Below are positions 59,322 to 64,000 of a DNA stretch of 64,000 nucleotides, one piece after another. The stretch is taken from assembly GCA_015179025.1 (NCBI GenBank), contig WHUX01000124.1:62001-126000 (forward strand), in the 5' to 3' direction. The position numbers and the translations under genes are program-made. The notes below the pieces were generated by a model that saw only the letters and a list, made by a program, of their open reading frames with translations, did no database searches and was not told the DNA's origin. This stretch comes from Terfezia claveryi. Taxonomy: Eukaryota > Ascomycota > Pezizomycetes > Pezizales > Pezizaceae. The first letter of the stretch is position 1; every line of letters begins with the position of its first letter.

Positions 59322-61323
59322 TCAAGTGAAGGGCACTCAGTCGTTCTATTACATTTTCGATTTGTCTTTCTATTGGATGGCGTTCTCACAGCTTCAGTTT
59401 GTCTCCCGGTGGGTTTGGCTAACAGCCGACTATGGTTTTGCTGGTCTCGGCTTCACACTGCCCGACCACTGAATACCTTTCTCTGGCTCTTATTGCTCTT
59501 TTCAACATGAATTTTTGTGTCAAAGATGTACATATTGTTGTTTACAAATTGTCAGGGTATTGATTTGGCAACTAGGTAGATATCGGCCCGGATTACGTAG
59601 GTCCTTTGGGCAAGTGTTCGATTGGAGATAGTGTTTCTGCCTATGGAGGGTCTGGACTGGGCAGTGGAGAATTGAGCATTCAGTTGCGATTTTTCCACCT
59701 CTCGGGTTGATTGTGGACTGAAATTCTGCTGATGCTTTTCTTTGGTTTCTTCATTTTCAAGTAGTTAGTGTTATAAATCAAGTGTGTCGGCTTCATGTAA
59801 AGGGTTTATGATTTGTAGACTTACACCTGTACGGGTAGGTATCTCTATCACATGCATAGAAGCATAAAGACTAAAGGAGTTTGGTAATCGTGTGGACTGT
59901 GCTGCTCGAGCCATGCAATCCTGAAGCTGTTTTGCACTTACTTAACATATCTCCACTCATTAATTTGGGTTTGGGTATTTATGAATTGGGCCATATTTGC
60001 ACCCTCCATAGTTAAGATGAACACCAGTACCTAGGATTGAGGTCCTACCCCACGTCCCCACCCTGGACGTAAAAGGGAGTGAGAGAAGCCATGTCAACAC
60101 CTGTTGTAAAGATTATTCGCATGGCTTGCTACTGCTACTGTCAGTGCTTAACGTAAGAATCCGTACGGTTCAGCTACCGATATAGATGGGTCATATTGGC
60201 CTGAGTGAAGGTATACATAGAATTTCACTCGTGCAGCACTGTACGTTCATAAGATTATGCTTACGTGGATAGCCCGGCAGTAGCGGAATAGCTTGACCTC
60301 CTAGGCTAAGCTAAACACCCTCAGCCATACAAGGAGCTGCTTGGATTTCCCGTCTAGGTTTTAGTCCATGTTCACATTGATCACCTTTTTACTGATTGAA
60401 CATGCTATCCCGGCCAGGCTCTGACAGTAATTGACAGATTGGGAATCAATATTCCCGATATATCATAGTAGTCAATGCTCGAGATATGCAGCGCCGCTGT
60501 ACAATGCGTTAATATGGGTATAGAACGAGACGATATATGCACATTAGTAGTGGTCCGCCTATAGCCGTATAGAATTGCGCCACTTGAAATATTGGTGGGA
60601 CTGCCCTGTGGGTGGAGTATGGATGTCAAACAGCCTCTCTGAATTGACGCCTGATTCTTCATTTTCTGCACGTCATAAGCCTACAAATCATAGTTTGGGA
60701 TGTGATATCTCATTAGTGAGTGCGTCGAAAGCGCTAGCGTGGCCGTACGTGTACTGCCACCAGCTGCTCACGGTGATCATTGATTGTGCAACAGCAGCGC
60801 GGTATTTCGCATAGCTGCTGTAAGTTTAAGATCGACGTAATGCTTGGTTGACCCTGAAACGCTGAAGCATACTGCTTGCCTTGACCTAAGTGACTCCGTA
60901 ACTTTTTACGAATTACCCATCTTCCACATCCGAGGCTTAGATAGGGCCTGTACGGCTTATGCATAGTCGTTAACAGTGTTAAAAGTCCATGGCTAGTGCT
61001 GTAAATACATAATGGAAGGTCCCGACTAGTGGTATCGATGTCGATTATAGCTATAGCTGCCCATGCGCTAGCTAAGTTTCAATTATGCCTTGGTCTTGCT
61101 CGCTCAATCTGACTGAACACGGGTGCTGGTCTGTGGTCAATAATAAACCGAACCGGTTCCGCGGATATCATTGATGCGGATGCTCGCCTCCGTGTTTCTC
61201 GCTCTGTCACACAAGAGTTTGTTTAGGAGGCATATACCGGGCTGCAATATACCCTACTTGAATATCAGTTGCTAGCTTTCGCTATATTCGTCGGCCTCTC
61301 GACATCGGCATATACGGGGTGGC
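59322..61323. other. Gap, no gene seen
   Basis: Short open frames only (up to 88 codons). The first 500 bases include T-rich sequence likely to be the 3' UTR of the zinc-finger gene. Confidence 0.55.
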
Positions 61324-61636
61324 AATCATTTAGAATGTCCCATTTGTTCCATTTCACGAAACGATTTCATAAGTTCAGTTTATCTCTTCACTCTCGTCAT
61401 CTCTCCAGTTTTACAAATTAGGAGGCCCAGTCAGGCCCACGGGTCATCGGCCAGCCCGTTAATGACAGTATGGGGCCTCCTCGTCCTCCGTGTATTTAGT
61501 TCGCGTGGGGTTGGCAGACTAACTTGCCTTCCCTTTCAATCCACCCGGGTTTCCGGGTGGCTCCTCATGGCCCCCCTAATGGGGCCGCATAGGTAGTAAC
61601 TAGTTTTAAAAAAAAAAAAAAAAATCATTTAGAATG
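61324..61636 (+). mobile_element. Poly(A)-tailed retroposon with 14-bp target duplication
   Basis: AATCATTTAGAATG at 61324-61337 recurs exactly at 61623-61636. The 285 bp between them (61338-61622) end in a run of about 17 A, so the insert is plus-strand sense. These are the marks of LINE-machinery retroposition. The insert has no ORF of note. It contains nested inverted repeats: GGAGGCCC with GGGCCTCC (about 61422-61429 and 61477-61484), CCACCCGG with CCGGGTGG (about 61542-61561), and GGCCCC with GGGGCC (about 61569-61586). I see no clear tRNA-type box B, so it may be a 5'-truncated LINE 3' end or a retroposed structured RNA. Confidence 0.8.
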
Positions 61637-61961
61637 CCGCAGTTGCCAATTTGAAAGACTCCGTTCCCGTGCCTGTGATCGCGTCGTTTACCGGGCCCGG
61701 GCAGTTTTTGGAACATGCTGCTCTTCGTTGATTCCACGAGCCCCACTGGTATTCAATACGATACCGCCCGTTGGTCATGATGCCCGGGCCTAATATTACT
61801 GTAGGGTCGTTACCAACATCGTTCATAACCACTGGGAAAAGCCCATATTCGATTGAGGTATTAAGGCCCTTCACATCACTTATTAGTATACCTGGCTCTA
61901 GGGCTGGATCAGCATGATGGGAGCCCGGTACATAAATCAAGCCTACCAAGGCCGGAAGGAT
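61629..61961 (-). CDS. Exon-like open frame, possible 3' exon of an unrecognised gene
   Basis: From a possible acceptor (AACCCTAG, exon from 61961) an open frame of about 110 codons runs to a TAA at 61631-61629. It reads ILPALVGLIYVPGSHHADPA and later NGRYRIEYQWGSWNQRR and ends GTGTESFKLATAAF. Codon use looks protein-like, but there is no ATG and no confirmed upstream exon. The stop codon lies inside the right-hand target duplication of the retroposon. Before the insertion the frame would have ended at the same stop, so the insert would sit in its 3' flank. Family unknown. Confidence 0.3.
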   Translation of the reverse strand: MLPALVGLIYVPGSHHADPALEPGILISDVKGLNTSIEYGLFPVVMNDVGNDPTVILGPGIMTNGRYRIEYQWGSWNQRRAACSKNCPGPVNDAITGTGTESFKLATAAF

Positions 61962-63329
61962 CTAGGGTTGAAGGATCACCGTAAACATGGGGATCAGACA
62001 TGCTGATGGAGAAATTCGTAAGGATTGACACATGCATGGTGTACCGGCACACAGTTCCGGCACCCCATGATTATACATAATAGTATATATGATAAATACA
62101 CTACTTGCATAGAGAGGGTCAGAGAGGTAGCCAGGGAATGATATCACACTTAAGATCAAATACTAATGTTGTAGGTATGCTATCCATTATATTACCCTTA
62201 GTTTACGTTGGTGTGATAAGATTTGAGACATTCTAGATGACCTTTAAACTCCTGAAGTCTGCATTATTTAGACTCGTGCATCTTATTATGATTCGTTCCT
62301 CTCCCATAATCAGTACTAAAAACAAACTTCTTTTTTTTTTTTCACTTTGATTCGGCCCAATATTCCCTCTTTGCGACAATCGTGTTGACACTTACATGAT
62401 CTTCACAGATCTAGAATCTATTGGAACCTTCCTGCTGATAGTCGAAAATAAGAAAACTCACAGAAGCCCTAAAAAAAAAAAAACTCAATCCAATCGAGAG
62501 TCGTGCCAATTTCCGGCAGGACTGTCGATGTTCGACAAGGCAAATATCTTTTCTTAATGAGAGAACCTGTCCTAATTTGATAGTCAGGCCAATATCTGGC
62601 ATAACCCTCAAAAAGTCCTAAGCCTGCTGCACCACAACGACCGGGCGATGCATCGATGGCTAGGATATCTTACAAGATCGGCCGGGTGAGGAAAATAGCA
62701 GAGGCAGTCTATATATATGCTGACGGGTTGATGGTTAATAAGTATCCCTCGTATTGTACAGTATGTACTTCAGAGAGTCTCTTTTTTTTAATACTCAATA
62801 CTAATATGCGGTCCCTGTAAAGGGACAATGATGAGTCACCCAAAAACCGGGGTGAATTCAGAGCGCACCCCACCAAGGCTCATATGGGATCGAGACTTCG
62901 ACATTCATGGATCGATAAGTCATAGTGTGTAAATTATTATTTCACGTCAATACCCAGGGATACGTATACATACATAGTCTGTCCTAATTCTAGCTTCTTG
63001 AATTCTTATATATCTGCTTTGCGCATGAGGTACAGTATACCTGTATGGCTATAGCTATCTATGCCACGAGAATTTGGCCCAGGCTCTCTGACAATACACA
63101 GAACCAGATTAGCATTGATTAACCTGTAGATTCTAGATTAGAGCTCGAACGCGGGAATTCTAGGCTACAGTGAATTTTCCATTTATTACATTTTCAATGT
63201 GCATATGAACCTTCAAAGACAAGAACTACATACTGAGGCTGACTTGCCAAGACAAGGTTCTGCGCTAGTCAGGGTCTCACTATTTACATGCCAACATCCT
63301 ATATAAACCCATTCATTGAGGATTCGAAA
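61962..63329. other. Gap before the RRT8/EI24-like gene
   Basis: No confident gene. A minus-strand frame at 61962-62159 might hold an upstream exon of the 61629-61961 frame. Short poly(A/T) runs occur at 62331-62342 and 62471-62482. Confidence 0.45.
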
Positions 63330-64000
63330 ATGGCGTATTACAACTACCAGCCAACGCAGGTGGGGTACACGCCAATAAACGCCGAAACAACCCGTCTTAT
63401 CCCTGCACACTCTGTCAGTCCGCAAAATTCTCAGTCCCCTCGAGTTCCTGGAACCGCGGCTGGCGCTGCCTGGCCTTATGGGTCTTCCTCCCCACCATAC
63501 TCTCCCCATGGCCCACCTGGCCCGCATCATGTACAGTCCCCCAGCCCCTCCCCACACAGACACTCCCCACCCGCGTTTTGGTTCGTCTTTGCTGGCATGA
63601 TCCACTTCGTCCGGCACATGCATCTATGGCCACCCTTCCTCAAACGTATTCCGAAGCTCCTCATCCTCAGCACCGTCGTTTTAACTTTTCTTTTCGTGTT
63701 CACTTACCTCCCACACGTGGCCATCCTTATCTTTTTCCATGGCCCGCTTGCCTGGATCAACGCAGCGTTCATGGTACTCAATGAGGCTGCTATGATTATC
63801 ACCTTTGTTGCAGAGAACTTCATGGTTGAAGAAGGCCTCGTTGACGTATTTGATGCTGTGCTAGTCGATCATGGGCTGGCTCCACTTGTTGCTACCGCCA
63901 GACAACTCAAGGATGCACCAACCTCAGTCAAGGCCTTGGGGAAGTACACGAAGTCACCTTACCTACGTTTCTCCCTGAGCCTAACCGTGAAGTTTATTCT
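63330..64000 (+). CDS. RRT8/EI24-like multi-pass membrane protein, 5' part
   Basis: The ATG at 63330 opens a frame that runs off the right edge (223 codons visible). Residues 1-95 are Pro/Ser/His-rich and presumably cytosolic. A hydrophobic region follows: PKLLILSTVVLTFLFVFTYL, then AILIFFHGPLAWINAAFMVL, two likely membrane segments. The next part, NFMVEEGLVDVFDAVLVDHG with a KSPYLRFS motif, resembles the fungal outer spore wall protein RRT8 / LDS family and related EI24-type proteins, which associate with lipid droplets or the ER in yeast. Expected C-terminal membrane segments lie outside the window. Assignment is by remembered family pattern. Confidence 0.75.
   Translation, partial: MAYYNYQPTQVGYTPINAETTRLIPAHSVSPQNSQSPRVPGTAAGAAWPYGSSSPPYSPHGPPGPHHVQSPSPSPHRHSPPAFWFVFAGMIHFVRHMHLWPPFLKRIPKLLILSTVVLTFLFVFTYLPHVAILIFFHGPLAWINAAFMVLNEAAMIITFVAENFMVEEGLVDVFDAVLVDHGLAPLVATARQLKDAPTSVKALGKYTKSPYLRFSLSLTVKFI

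Overview
The window looks like nuclear DNA of a filamentous ascomycete (Pezizomycotina). Its genes have short introns, mostly 49-140 nt, with GT...AG ends and CTAAC/CTGAC-like branch sites. The recognisable proteins are fungal forms of general eukaryotic machinery: SPT20, TAF4, SAP18, YSH1, a LAMMER kinase, a PHD-finger protein, a C2orf76/UPF0538 protein and an RRT8/EI24-like membrane protein. Gene density is low. Compact housekeeping genes are separated by long gaps of 1-9 kb that are AT-rich and carry microsatellites and small mobile elements. I could not assign a genus.

Layout from left to right: a partial minus-strand gene at the edge (1-393); a two-exon small hydrophilic protein (2003-2624, +); a PHD-finger/AT-hook protein (3300-5831, -) with a leader intron; a repeat-rich gap (about 6.1-9.8 kb) with two tiny terminal-inverted-repeat elements; the four-exon UPF0538 gene (9874-10563, +); SAP18 (11088-11819, -); a long mostly non-coding stretch (11.8-21.8 kb) with a 17-bp tandem array and possible broken ORFs; a 1-kb non-autonomous inverted-repeat element (21836-22844); SPT20 (24047-27393, -, with a likely frameshifted tail reaching 23781) head-to-head with TAF4 (28559-30232, +); a microsatellite-rich gap; the LAMMER kinase (36045-38360, +); YSH1 (40733-43603, +); an intron-containing tRNA-Lys(CTT) (44587-44689, -); a UIM-bearing protein (45732-47363, -); two unrecognised multi-exon genes (50086-51514, - and 53064-54119, -); a C2H2 zinc-finger protein (58686-59321, +); a poly(A)-tailed insertion with a target duplication (61324-61636); and the 5' part of the RRT8/EI24-like gene (63330-end, +).

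Functionally, many of the named genes act in nuclear gene expression: SPT20 (SAGA), TAF4 (TFIID), SAP18 (Sin3/RPD3-type and exon-junction complexes), YSH1 (mRNA 3'-end cleavage), LAMMER kinase (often linked to splicing-factor phosphorylation) and the PHD reader. Their closeness may be chance, but SPT20 and TAF4 share one 1.17-kb divergent intergenic region.

The least ordinary material is mobile or repetitive: (i) two 83-86 bp elements with TAGCCTCGTA ends and a 9-bp target duplication; (ii) a dispersed motif TAGTCTGGTTGGCACAAC, often arranged as fold-back pairs; (iii) the 1-kb element whose two ends differ mostly by transitions, as repeat-induced point mutation would leave; (iv) a 285-bp poly(A)-tailed retroposon predicted to fold extensively. 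All exon models are by eye from splice signals and protein similarity; no search was run.
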